This document shows, piece after piece, positions 15,848 to 24,105 of a stretch of 64,000 nt of DNA (positions are counted from its first letter, which is position 1; every line of letters begins with the position of its first letter). The notes under the pieces are model-generated. The model saw only the letters and a list, made by a program, of their open reading frames with translations. It made no database searches and had not been told where the DNA came from. A program made the translations under genes and the position numbers. Origin of the DNA: Rhodococcus sovatensis (GTDB lineage Bacteria > Actinomycetota > Actinomycetes > Mycobacteriales > Mycobacteriaceae). The DNA lies in contig NZ_CP147846.1 in NCBI RefSeq assembly GCF_037327425.1, positions 5,642,001 through 5,706,000 on the forward strand, in the 5' to 3' direction.

Positions 15848-16720
15848 ATGCAGTCGAAGGGGGCCCAATTGGATACAGCAATGCGTATCGAGCGCTTTCG
15901 GAACGGCAAGTTCGAGTTCGAGGTAAGTGATGAGGGGCCGATCGACGGCTCGATCATTGTTTTGCTTCATGGGTTTCCGCAGAACCGTCATTGCTGGGAC
16001 GAGGTTCGACAAGTTCTGCACGAGCGAGGACATCGAACGATCGCTTTCGATCAGCGCGGCTATGCGCCGTCAGCACGGCCGCGAAGTAGGTTTGCGTATC
16101 GCGTGGGAGCACTCGCGTCAGATGTGTCGGCTCTGCTGAACATGCTGGGGCCGCGTTCGGCGTCGATCGTCGGCCATGATTGGGGTGCGATCGTGGCTTG
16201 GGCAGTTGCTGCGGCGCAGCCGGACGCGATCAGGTCGATAACGACTGTGTCCGTTCCCCACCCACGTGCTTTTGCCCGGTCGTTGTTGTCGAGCGATCAA
16301 GGCAAACGGGCGATCTATATGGCTGTGTTCCAGCTGCCATGGCTTCCTGAGGCATGGATTCGTCGCAACCCGAACGCGTTCCGCGCCGTACTCAGGGCTA
16401 CTGGTCTGTCCACATCGGAGGTCGACCGAGTGGTCGCCGATGTCGTCCCAAATTCAGCACTCACCGGCGCGTTGAACTGGTATCGCGGAATCTGCCTTGT
16501 CTCGCCACGCACGATTGCAGCAGTTCGGGTGCCGACCACTCATGTGTGGTCAACGAAAGACACTTCACTTTCCCGGTCCGGGGCGGAGCTGACCGGGCGC
16601 TACGTGCACGCCGACTACCGCCTCGTCATTCTGGACGGAACCCATTGGATTCCGGACGAGCACCCCGACGCGCTCGCCGTTCTGATCTCAGAGCGAGACC
16701 ACAGCGCGCTGGATCGCTGA
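15848..16720 (+). CDS. Alpha/beta hydrolase, epoxide hydrolase / haloalkane dehalogenase type
   Basis: 290 aa. HGFPQNRHCW (41-50) is the oxyanion HGxP motif, and the nucleophile elbow is GHDWGAIVAW with Asp111 in place of Ser. The Asp nucleophile with HGFP is the signature of epoxide hydrolases and dehalogenases, which form an alkyl-ester intermediate. The catalytic His is in LDGTHWIPDEHPD near the C-terminus. An alternative start at 15881 (MRIERFRNGKFEF) would fit the family equally well. It is divergent from the TetR gene at 15762. Downstream are an EthD relic and an FAD enzyme in the same direction, so a former small catabolic operon is likely. Confidence 0.83.
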   Translation: MQSKGAQLDTAMRIERFRNGKFEFEVSDEGPIDGSIIVLLHGFPQNRHCWDEVRQVLHERGHRTIAFDQRGYAPSARPRSRFAYRVGALASDVSALLNMLGPRSASIVGHDWGAIVAWAVAAAQPDAIRSITTVSVPHPRAFARSLLSSDQGKRAIYMAVFQLPWLPEAWIRRNPNAFRAVLRATGLSTSEVDRVVADVVPNSALTGALNWYRGICLVSPRTIAAVRVPTTHVWSTKDTSLSRSGAELTGRYVHADYRLVILDGTHWIPDEHPDALAVLISERDHSALDR

Positions 16721-16797
16721 CTCGTTCCACCGGCCGGTTGCTCTAGGTAGACCCGGCCGGAGTTTGCACGCCACACCACACCGAGGAGTTCTGGCCA

Positions 16798-17095
16798 TGT
16801 TCCGTTTGTCGATCTGTTACCACGAGCCCGCCGATAAGTCCGCGTTCGATCTGCACTACGCCGACGTGCATGTACCGATCGTACGGACGATCCCAGGTCT
16901 GCTCGGTCTCACTGCCGGCCACTCCCCGGCGGTCACCCGGCTCCGTACTACATGATCGCGACACTGGACTTCGAGACAGCGGACGAGCGCGCTGCTGCTT
17001 TGGTGACTCGCGAAATGGCCGACGCTGGGACAGATCTGAAGAATTTTGCTGCTGGAATCACCATGTACACCACCGACAACATCGCTTTCGGCTGA
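16798..17095 (+). pseudogene. EthD-like gene with a -1 frameshift
   Basis: From the ATG at 16798 (MFRLSICYHEPADKSAFDLH) the protein reads YADVHVPIVRTIPGLLG, the EthD pattern of a short ferredoxin-like alpha+beta unit with a conserved H-x-P. It then stops at about 16955. Shifting frame near 16940 continues PYYMIATLDFETADERAAAL and ends IAFG at 17095, the expected second half. Together about 98 residues equals a normal EthD domain, so a single base has been lost (or misread). EthD-like proteins accompany oxygenase systems and often act as small dimeric helpers. It lies between the hydrolase and the FAD oxidoreductase. Confidence 0.72.
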
Positions 17096-17146
17096 GGCGA
17101 TCCCAACGCGCGCTCAGGTGCGCATCAATCCACAAGGAGCACAGTC

Positions 17147-18748
17147 ATGCCGGTAGGACAGAGTTACAAGCGCAGTCGACTGCAGGAGACATGGGATGCG
17201 ATCGTAATCGGTTCGGGGATTGGTGGTCTCACTGTAGCTGCGTTCCTCGCCCAGGCGGGACAGCGGGTACTCGTACTCGAAAAGCACAGCACTGCCGGGG
17301 GCGCCACGCAGACCTTCAAACGAGCAGGTTACGAATGGGATGCCGGACTGCACTACATCGGTCAGGTACACCGGCCGAACAGCGGGTTACGACGGATCTT
17401 CGACTACATCAGCAATGGTGAGCTCGAATGGGATCCGATGCCCGATGTCTACAACACCATCGTAGTCGGTGACAAAGCCTACGAATATCTCTCGGGGGAA
17501 GTAGCATTCGCCGACCGAATGAAGCTGTATTTCCCGAACGAAGTAGAAGCGATCGATGCGTACCTTGGCTTGGTCAACCATGTCAATCGATCAGCACGGA
17601 TGTTTTTCGCGCATCGCACTCTGCCCCCGGCAGTAGCCAACTCCGCCTACGACGACATGTGCACACCGTTCCGCGAGTACTCCGACCGTACTGTTGTCGA
17701 CGTTCTTTCCGAACTGACGGACGACATCGACTTGATCGCCGTTCTCTGCGGCCACTGCGGCGACTACAGCCTTTCACCCGGCAAAGCATCGTTCGCTGTG
17801 CATGCCATGCTTATTCGGCACTACATCGACGGTGCCAGCTACCCGCGCGGCGGTTCCGGCCAACTGGCGGAAACGATCGCCTCGGTGATCGAGTCCGCGG
17901 GAGGCGAGATACTTGTCGGCGCGGAGGTGACCTCGATCCTGCTCGACGACACTCACGCTGCGGCGGGTGTGGAGATGGCCGACGACAGGATCTTCCGTGC
18001 TCGTGCCGTGATCAGCGATGCCGGTATCACCCCCACTCTGGGGGGACTGTTGCCCGCATCGCACGGAAGCGACACGGCGCGCGAAGTTCTGAACGAGTGC
18101 ACTGCAGTGGGGCCTTCGCTACCGTGGGTCGTACTTAACATCGGGATCGCGGAATCAGCAGCCGACCTGGGTCTGCCGCGGGGCAACATCTGGATTCACC
18201 CGGAACCGGACATCGACGCGCATCTCGAGGCATTCGAGCGCAAGCCCGCGACGTCGCCGATGCCGCTGTTCTTCATAACCTTCCCCTCAGCCAAGGATTC
18301 GACCTGGGACGACAGGCATCCCGGTCGTTCCACAATCGACATCGCAGGCGTGACGAGTTGGGCGTTGTTCGAGCAGTTCTCCGGAACTGCATGGATGAAC
18401 CGCGGCGCCGAATACGAAGCGATCAAATCCCGCCTCATCGACGAACTGCTCGAGCAGGTCTATCGCTTTTGCCCGCAGGTCCGCGGCAAGATCGACCACA
18501 CCGAGTTGGCAACTCCGTTGAGCTTCAACCACTTCCTCGGACGTAGCCACGGAGATTTCATGTCATTGGCCGCAAGTCCGGCCCGATTCGCGATCCCAAA
18601 CCTCGGCGCGCACAGCGGTATCGAGAATTTGTATTTGGCAGGACAGGACGTAGCCGCAGCCGGAGTCGTTGGAGCGACTCAAGGGGGAGTGCTCGCAGCA
18701 TCGGCGGTGCTGGGGCGAAACGTCCTCGACGACATGGCACAGGCATGA
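17147..18748 (+). CDS. FAD-dependent oxidoreductase, phytoene desaturase / retinol saturase-like
   Basis: 533 aa. The N-terminal Rossmann motif is IVIGSGIGGLTVAAFLAQAG (residues ~19-38) with VLVLEKHSTAGGATQTF, the dinucleotide-binding and GG(A)T motifs of the carotenoid isomerase/RetSat/CrtI group. YDWDAG-like YEWDAGLHYIG follows. The C-terminal FAD motif is NLYLAGQDVAAAGVVGATQG. Family members saturate, desaturate or isomerise polyene or cyclic lipids. The start at 17147 has an AAGGAG ribosome-binding site at about 17131-17137. The context (hydrolase, EthD relic, TetR) suggests catabolism rather than carotenoid synthesis, as no crtB/crtE neighbours are present. Substrate unknown. Confidence 0.82.
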   Translation: MPVGQSYKRSRLQETWDAIVIGSGIGGLTVAAFLAQAGQRVLVLEKHSTAGGATQTFKRAGYEWDAGLHYIGQVHRPNSGLRRIFDYISNGELEWDPMPDVYNTIVVGDKAYEYLSGEVAFADRMKLYFPNEVEAIDAYLGLVNHVNRSARMFFAHRTLPPAVANSAYDDMCTPFREYSDRTVVDVLSELTDDIDLIAVLCGHCGDYSLSPGKASFAVHAMLIRHYIDGASYPRGGSGQLAETIASVIESAGGEILVGAEVTSILLDDTHAAAGVEMADDRIFRARAVISDAGITPTLGGLLPASHGSDTAREVLNECTAVGPSLPWVVLNIGIAESAADLGLPRGNIWIHPEPDIDAHLEAFERKPATSPMPLFFITFPSAKDSTWDDRHPGRSTIDIAGVTSWALFEQFSGTAWMNRGAEYEAIKSRLIDELLEQVYRFCPQVRGKIDHTELATPLSFNHFLGRSHGDFMSLAASPARFAIPNLGAHSGIENLYLAGQDVAAAGVVGATQGGVLAASAVLGRNVLDDMAQA

Positions 18749-18887
18749 GGGCGGGGCGAGTGTCGTCCCGGGGCCGACGGCGTCTCCTGCTCCTGCTGAC
18801 CGTCCTCGGATTCATCCTCCCCAACGCGTTCGTAATCGCATTCTTCAAGGAGCGCTCTACTTCTTGCTGCGCGAATACCGGGCGTAA
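18745..18887 (+). pseudogene. Remnant of a DUF2834 membrane-protein gene with internal deletion
   Basis: An ATG at 18745 overlaps the stop of the FAD gene (ATGA) and gives RRLLLLLTVLGFILPNAFVI then AFFKE, the first membrane helix of DUF2834 proteins. Immediately afterwards another frame reads GALYFLLREYRA and stops at 18887, resembling the family's last helix and tail. DUF2834 proteins are ~110-120 aa, so the middle ~60 residues appear deleted with a shift of frame. Small and partly interpretive. Confidence 0.35.
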
Positions 18888-18959
18888 GCGAGCACGGGCG
18901 GTACGGTCCATGCGGGTCCCCTCCCGCGCCTGATAGAGGGTGTCGCCGACAATCGCGTC

Positions 18960-19385
18960 TCAGGCCGAGATGCGCGGACCCGGCTCGCTGGGGCGGACGA
19001 TTTCGGCGGAACGCGGGGTCGGCAGCAGCGGCAGCAGGGTGACTCCATCGGCGACGTCGGCGGCGGCGATGTCGTCGATCAGCCCGGTCAGCCCTGCACG
19101 GGTGCCGATGTACATGACGGTGCGCGGGCTCGCCTGTCCGGTATAGGGGGCCGCCTCCTGTCGCGCTTTCCGTGCGTCGTCGGCGACGTGATAGACCACG
19201 TCCAAGTAGACGGCGATCTTTCGCTCGGCCTGGTGAGCTTCGTCGCGAATCCGCGCAGTTGTGATCAGTGCTTCGCCGAGGTCGGTGGCGCAGACGCGGA
19301 CAGTCTGAACGTCCTCGGGTGTCGGTGTGATCTCGTGCCACTCACCGCATCGCACCTCTGCTATTCGCCGCGTTGCCTGGCTCAT
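18960..19385 (-). pseudogene. C-terminal fragment of an LLM-class (luciferase-like) oxidoreductase
   Basis: The leftward frame ending at 18960 contains ATDLGEALITTARIRDEAHQ, KIAVYLDVVYHVADDARKAR and VMYIGTRAGLTGLIDDIAAA, then DVADGVTLLPLLPTP. These are the last third of LLM flavin monooxygenases of the NtaA/DszA kind (IGTPxxLADxI followed by the G(V/F)xLxP strand). The first two-thirds, including the flavin barrel, are missing. The Met at 19385 is an arbitrary start. It fits a string of decayed genes between the IS elements and the KstR2-type cluster. Confidence 0.45.
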
Positions 19386-19506
19386 ACCGGCACCTCGTTC
19401 CTCGATCGGCAGTCTGCTCTGCTCCCCGCATCGAATCGTGGAGGAAGTGATTGTCCGAAACTCATCGTCAACGGCTGATGGGAGCCTAACCGCGGCCGGG
19501 TTACAA

Positions 19507-19524
19507 AGCAAGCAATTGCTTGCT
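19507..19524. promoter_or_regulatory. KstR2-like operator palindrome before the thiolase gene
   Basis: AGCAAGCAATTGCTTGCT is a perfect 18-base palindrome 58 bases before the thiolase start. Its 3' 14 bases (19511-19524) match the published KstR2 motif AnCAAGnnCTTGnT with one mismatch, and so does the mirror image. Position and symmetry fit repression by the KstR2-like TetR encoded at 20904. Confidence 0.55.
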
Positions 19525-19582
19525 ATGGTGGGACGCATCGCCTCCGTTCAGTGAGAGCCACGTCGATTCAAGGAGTCCGAAG

Positions 19583-20794
19583 ATGCCCGAAGCCGTCATC
19601 GTCGCAGCCACCCGATCTCCGATCGGACGCGCGAAGAAGGGGTCGCTTCGGGACATGCGTGGCGACGACCTCGGGGCCGAGATCATCGGCCGCGCACTCG
19701 ATTCGATTCCCGCCTTCGATCGACACGAGCTGACCGACATCATGGTTGGGTGCGCGCAGCCGGCGGGAGAACAGGGTTATGGCATCGCGCGAGCGATGGC
19801 TGTACTACTCGGCCTGGACGGCGTTCCTGGAACTACCGTGCAGCGTTATTGCGCGTCGAGCCTGCAGACGACCCGGATGGCATTCCACGCCATCAAGGCG
19901 GGGGAGGGCGACGCCTTCGTCTCGGCCGGTGTCGAGATGGTCTCGCGGTTCGTGAACGGCAAGTCCGACGGCATGCCCGATACCAGGAACCCGCGGTTCG
20001 ACGAGCCGGAGCGTCGCGCTACCGAGAGTGCCGGACGTGGCTGGGTCGATCCGCGCAAGGACGGTCTGTTGCCGAGCCTGTACGTATCGATGGGATTGAC
20101 GGCCGAGAATGTCGCGTCCGGCTGGAACGTCTCCCGCGAGGATCAGGACGAGTTCGCCGCGCTCAGTCAGAATCGGGCCGAACGGTCGCGCGAATCGGGC
20201 TTCTTCGATCGCGAGATCACACCGGTCACCGCGCCCGACGGCACGGTCGTCACCGCGGATGACAGTCCACGGGCGGGCGTCACCGCCGAAGGGCTCAGCG
20301 CGCTGAAGCCGGTCTTCACTGCCGACGGCACGGTCACCGCCGGAAACTGCTGCCCCATGAACGACGGCGCTGCGGCACTGGTGATCATGTCCGAGGAGAA
20401 GGCACGGAATCTGGGGATCACCCCGCTGGCGAGGATCGTCTCGACGGCCGTATCGGCGATGTCCCCCGAGGTGATGGGCATGACGCCGGTCGATGCGACC
20501 AGGCGGGCGATCTCGGCGGCGGGAATGACGTTGAGCGATATCGACCTTGTCGAGATCAACGAGGCATTCGCCGCGCAGGTGGTCCCGAGTGTGCGCGAAC
20601 TCGGGCTCGATTACGACCGAGTGAACGTGCACGGCGGGGCGATCGCGCTCGGGCATCCCTATGGAATGACGGGGGCGCGTATGACGGCCACCCTGTTGAA
20701 TGCGTTGCGCTGGAACGACAAAGAGTTCGGTGTCGAAACAATGTGTGCGGCGGGCGGTCAGGGAATGGCCATGGTCGTCCAGCGTCTGTCGTAG
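19583..20794 (+). CDS. Acetyl-CoA acetyltransferase (thiolase)
   Basis: 403 aa. Thiolase I/II family with the nucleophilic Cys90 in VQRYCASSLQ, the loop VEINEAFAAQVV, the catalytic His in GGAIALGHPYG and the second Cys in CAAGGQGMAMV. An AAGGAG site lies about 9 bases before the ATG at 19583; longer upstream frames lack such a site. It cleaves 3-ketoacyl-CoA to acetyl-CoA plus a shortened acyl-CoA, or acts as acetoacetyl-CoA thiolase. It is distinct from the fadA6-type thiolase at 28302, so it may act on a different intermediate. It is followed 110 bp on by the TetR gene, probably in the same transcript behind the palindrome at 19507. Confidence 0.9.
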   Translation: MPEAVIVAATRSPIGRAKKGSLRDMRGDDLGAEIIGRALDSIPAFDRHELTDIMVGCAQPAGEQGYGIARAMAVLLGLDGVPGTTVQRYCASSLQTTRMAFHAIKAGEGDAFVSAGVEMVSRFVNGKSDGMPDTRNPRFDEPERRATESAGRGWVDPRKDGLLPSLYVSMGLTAENVASGWNVSREDQDEFAALSQNRAERSRESGFFDREITPVTAPDGTVVTADDSPRAGVTAEGLSALKPVFTADGTVTAGNCCPMNDGAAALVIMSEEKARNLGITPLARIVSTAVSAMSPEVMGMTPVDATRRAISAAGMTLSDIDLVEINEAFAAQVVPSVRELGLDYDRVNVHGGAIALGHPYGMTGARMTATLLNALRWNDKEFGVETMCAAGGQGMAMVVQRLS

Positions 20795-20903
20795 CTACCT
20801 GCGGTGTGTTCTCGGTGCCGGGTATCGTGGTGTGGTGCCTCCGTCGCAGGAGTATGCACGGCAGCCGTTGTCGAGTTCGGATGTTTCATGGAAGGGCACG
20901 AGG

Positions 20904-21533
20904 ATGAGCTCGACGATCGTCGGTGAGGGTAGCGGGCGACGCAAGGCGGTCGCGGCGTCGTCCAGGCGTACAGAATTGCTGGCGATCGCAGCGCGGTTGT
21001 TCGCGCAGCGCGGCTATGCCCAGACCACCGTTCGCGACATTGCGGACGAGGCAGGCATTCTCTCGGGCAGTTTGTACCACCACTTCGATTCCAAAGAGGC
21101 AATGCTGACGGAGATCCTTCACCAGTTCATGGGAGATCTGTGCGAGACATTCGCCGGTGTTGTCGCGGAAAGTCCATCAGCACGAGCAGCTTTCGAAGGT
21201 TTGGTGCGAGCCTCGTTCCAGCGTATCCACGAATTGCCTGATCCGGTGGCGCTGTACCAGAACGAATCCGGATTGTTCATGAGCGCCGCCGAATTCAGAT
21301 TCGTGGCCGACGCGAGCAGAGAAGTCGAGCGCATTTGGCGTGGCGTACTCGACTCCGGTCGCGACGCGGGTGACTTCCGCCCTGACCTGGACACCGGTGT
21401 GGTGTACAGGTTCGTTCAGGATGCAGTGTGGTCGACCGTGCGGTGGTACAAACCGAACGGACGACTCGGCCACGAGGAGGTGGCCGATCAGTTCCTGGCC
21501 GTCATGCGGGTCGGCGTGTACAGCCCTGTGTGA
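20904..21533 (+). CDS. kstR2: KstR2-like TetR repressor
   Basis: 209 aa from the ATG at 20904. The HTH (TTVRDIADEAGILSGSLYHH) followed by FDSKEAMLTEIL is nearly the KstR2 recognition region as I remember it from M. tuberculosis Rv3557c. The C-terminal part (FRPDLDTGVVYRFVQDAVW, STVRWYKPNGRLGHEEV) also matches KstR2 closely. KstR2 represses the ring C/D (HIP) genes and is released by a HIP-CoA-type ligand. Here four KstR2-like palindromes lie within 18 kb. It could be the organism's only KstR2 or a paralogue for a second cluster. Convergent with the VOC gene, with 9 bp between them. Confidence 0.82.
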   Translation: MSSTIVGEGSGRRKAVAASSRRTELLAIAARLFAQRGYAQTTVRDIADEAGILSGSLYHHFDSKEAMLTEILHQFMGDLCETFAGVVAESPSARAAFEGLVRASFQRIHELPDPVALYQNESGLFMSAAEFRFVADASREVERIWRGVLDSGRDAGDFRPDLDTGVVYRFVQDAVWSTVRWYKPNGRLGHEEVADQFLAVMRVGVYSPV

Positions 21534-21542
21534 CCACGGCAC

Positions 21543-22028
21543 TCACGCGAGAGTCCGACGCGGAAGCTCGACCAGTTCGACCCTGACGCGATCCGGATCG
21601 AGCATGTACACCACGCGGCAGCCCGTCATCGGTGGGCTCGCCGGGATCGGATCCGACAACGCCACGTATCCGCGTTCTCGGGCCCGCGCAAGCGCCGCGT
21701 CGAGGTCGTCGACCGTGAGCGCGATGTGCACCGCTCCCACTGTGCCGTTGTCCGGTTCGAGAACATCGGCAGAGCCGCCCACGTACTGAAGCAATTCGAC
21801 CATCGTCGAACCGTCGGCTGCGGTGAGAAACACCTGCCGAACCACAGCTCCGACGTATCCCGTCACCGCGTCGATCCGAGGGCCGGATCGTTCGTACGGC
21901 CCGAACCGGCTGCCGCCCAACAGGTCTTGATAGAACTCCGCCGAGGTGTCGAGGTCCGAGACAGTCACTCCCGCGTGGTGCACGCGCGGGCCTGCGAACG
22001 ACGCCAGCCCAGGAAACTCGGCCGTCAC
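21543..22028 (-). CDS. VOC-family (glyoxalase/methylmalonyl-CoA epimerase-like) protein
   Basis: 161 aa from a GTG that overlaps the upstream fadE stop (GTGA at 22025-22028). Two beta-alpha-beta-beta-beta units are visible: PRVHHAGVTVSDLDTSAEFY with TMVELLQYV, and GAVHIALTVDDLDAALARAR with VYMLDPDRVRVELVEL. The His and Glu positions of the first unit and His/Glu of the second fit a metal-binding VOC site. Members include epimerases, lyases and extradiol dioxygenases; the short single-domain form suggests an epimerase or isomerase. It is the last gene of the leftward echA-fadE31-32-33 operon. VOC genes are not part of the standard HIP set I know. Confidence 0.8.
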   Translation of the reverse strand: MTAEFPGLASFAGPRVHHAGVTVSDLDTSAEFYQDLLGGSRFGPYERSGPRIDAVTGYVGAVVRQVFLTAADGSTMVELLQYVGGSADVLEPDNGTVGAVHIALTVDDLDAALARARERGYVALSDPIPASPPMTGCRVVYMLDPDRVRVELVELPRRTLA

Positions 22029-23134
22029 CGGACTCCCGCACCGAGCAGTCGGCGGTGCTCGTGGGGCGCTCCGAGCAGCTGGGCGGTGCTGTGTGCGCGC
22101 TTGAAATACAGATGAGCGTCATGTTCCCACGTAATGGCGATACCGCCGTGCATTTGCACCATTTCTCTGGCCACGGCCGAGAAGGCTTCGCTGCACCAGG
22201 AAGCGGCGATCGCAGACTGGCGACGCATATCGGGGGTCGACTCGGCGGCTGCCCACGCAGCCGCCCACGAGATCGAACGCGCGGTCTCCACTGCGACGAG
22301 CATGTCCGCGCACCGATGCTTGAGCGCCTGGAACGACGCCAGCGGTCGACCGAACTGGACGCGCTCGCTCAGATGGGCGACCGTACGGTCGAGGGCAGCC
22401 TGAGCGCCGCCGACCTGAAGGGCCGTGATTGCGGTCGATGCGGCGGCGTGCAGATCGGCCAATCGATCGCCGAAACCGCCGAGCCGCCGGGCCGCGGCAC
22501 CGTCGAAGCGAACGGTACCGAATCGCATGGTCGGGTCAACGCCGCGAACGGACTCGAGTGTCACCCCGTCGGAAGCGGGATCGGCTTCGAACAACGCTGC
22601 CCCATCCGATGTGGACGCGACTACCAGCAGTGTCGTGGATTCGCTGCTGCCCAGCACCAGGGTGCTCACCCCGTCGAGGTACCAGGACCCGTCCTGGTCT
22701 CGGCCGATCACGCTGCTGCCGTCCGTTCGCCACCGTCCGTGCTCGTCTGCCCAGCACAAGGCGGCCTCACGGGCACCCTCGGCCAGCTCCGGTAGCAGCC
22801 GCGCCTGTTCCTGGGCGTCCGCTCCGTACAGCAGTGCCTGGACACCGAGAACACCCGAACTGAGCAAGGGGGAGGGGGTCAGGGTGCGCCCCAGCTCTTC
22901 GAGCACGATGTGGGTCTCGAACGAGGTGAACCCGAGCCCGCCCATGTTCTCGGGCACCGACAGCGCTGTGACGCCGACCTGACCGCACAGAGCCTTCCAC
23001 AGCACCTCGTCGTACCCGGCTTGAGACGCGAAGGCATCGCGAAGCGAGGTCGAGGACAGTCGCCGAAGGATTACTGCCCGTACAGTTTTCGCAAGTTCTT
23101 GCTGTTCTTCGGTCAACGAGAATTGCATCGTCAT
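22025..23134 (-). CDS. fadE33: Acyl-CoA dehydrogenase, FadE33-like
   Basis: 369 aa from the ATG at 23132-23134 (MTMQFSLTEEQQELAKTVRA), which overlaps the stop of the upstream fadE gene. Acyl-CoA dehydrogenase domains are in order: N-terminal helices (to ~110), a beta domain around GSWYLDGVSTLVLGSSEST, and a C-terminal helical domain with ERVQFGRPLASFQALKHRCA and MVQMHGGIAITWEHDAHLYF. Position after FadE31- and FadE32-like genes and overall length match FadE33. In M. tuberculosis FadE31/32/33 act in HIP ring C/D degradation, some as heteromers. A start upstream near 23362 would be a Pro/Arg-rich artefact. Confidence 0.82.
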   Translation of the reverse strand: MTMQFSLTEEQQELAKTVRAVILRRLSSTSLRDAFASQAGYDEVLWKALCGQVGVTALSVPENMGGLGFTSFETHIVLEELGRTLTPSPLLSSGVLGVQALLYGADAQEQARLLPELAEGAREAALCWADEHGRWRTDGSSVIGRDQDGSWYLDGVSTLVLGSSESTTLLVVASTSDGAALFEADPASDGVTLESVRGVDPTMRFGTVRFDGAAARRLGGFGDRLADLHAAASTAITALQVGGAQAALDRTVAHLSERVQFGRPLASFQALKHRCADMLVAVETARSISWAAAWAAAESTPDMRRQSAIAASWCSEAFSAVAREMVQMHGGIAITWEHDAHLYFKRAHSTAQLLGAPHEHRRLLGAGVR

Positions 23135-24105
23135 CCCTCTCGTAGAGCTGCGGCGATCCGTCCGCGATGATAAGCCGATGTACCCCAGGCCGTTTCGAGT
23201 GCCTGCACGCGCAGAATCCACATGCTCACATCGAGTTCGAGGGTGTACGCCACTGCGCCGTGCAGCTGCAGGGCCGCGCGGGCTGCGAGGTACGCGGCGT
23301 TTCCGGCTGCGACCTTCGCTGCCGAGACATCGCGCGAGACAGTAGTGGAATTGGCAGTCCATTCGTGGGCGGCTCCGATGACCAGCGGTCGGGTGAAGTC
23401 GAGCGAAACTTCGACGTCGGCAAGCATGTGCTTGACCGCTTGGTAGCCGCCGACCACTCTACCGAACTGTCTGCGCTGCAGCACATACGCCACCGTATCG
23501 GCCAGCAACCGTTGGCCCGCACCGAGGAGCATGCTTGCGCACGCCAGCGAGGCGGCGTCGAATGCGCGGATGACCGTCGCAGCATCGAGTTCACACACGG
23601 GCTCACCGGGTTCGACGGCACCGAGGCGTCGGACCGGATCGACGGAGGTCATGTCGTCGGTCCGCTGCGCTCGAAACATTCGGTTTCCTGTGACCGTGAA
23701 CGCGCAGTCGGCCGCACGAACGTCGAGAGCACGACTCGCGTCGGGTTCGGAGCTGGTGGCGATGAGGCCCTCGGCGAGGCGGGTGCGGAGCGAGGTCTCC
23801 GACGAGTCGTTCAGCAGTGCCGGGAGGAAGACTGCCGACTCGATCCACGGTCCGGGAATGCCGTGGTAGCCGAGCCTTTCGAAGACGACGGCGACATCGA
23901 CCAGTGTGCCGCCGATCCCGTTCGATTCCTCGGGAATCAGCAGGGCCGTGACGCCGAGGCCGGCAACCCTGCGCCACAGCTTCGATCCGGGACCGAAGTC
24001 GTCACCGGCCCAGGCCCGTGCCGCGGCTACCGTGTCGGCGCTCGAGAGCAACGCATCGAGCGCCCGCGCGAAGTCCTCCTGCTCCTGATCCGGCGAGAAT
24101 TTCAT
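23131..24105 (-). CDS. fadE32: Acyl-CoA dehydrogenase, FadE32-like
   Basis: 324 aa, the short ACAD form, like M. tuberculosis FadE32 (319 aa). It begins MKFSPDQEQEDFARALDALL, has GLGVTALLIPEESNGIGGTL in the N-terminal domain, RRQFGRVVGGYQAVKHMLAD for the flavin-contact arginine helix, and LHGAVAYTLELDVSMWILRV near the end. Short ACADs of this type usually pair with a longer partner to give an alpha2beta2 enzyme. Start and stop overlap its neighbours by 4 bp each (ATGA), so the three fadE genes are translationally coupled. Confidence 0.82.
   Translation of the reverse strand: MKFSPDQEQEDFARALDALLSSADTVAAARAWAGDDFGPGSKLWRRVAGLGVTALLIPEESNGIGGTLVDVAVVFERLGYHGIPGPWIESAVFLPALLNDSSETSLRTRLAEGLIATSSEPDASRALDVRAADCAFTVTGNRMFRAQRTDDMTSVDPVRRLGAVEPGEPVCELDAATVIRAFDAASLACASMLLGAGQRLLADTVAYVLQRRQFGRVVGGYQAVKHMLADVEVSLDFTRPLVIGAAHEWTANSTTVSRDVSAAKVAAGNAAYLAARAALQLHGAVAYTLELDVSMWILRVQALETAWGTSAYHRGRIAAALREG

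Noticed and set aside
18679..19341. A 220-codon minus-strand frame overlapping the DUF2834 and LLM remnants
   Set aside because: Arg/Pro/Ser-rich low-complexity translation without domains; the overlapping frame ending at 18960 gives a recognisable LLM C-terminus.
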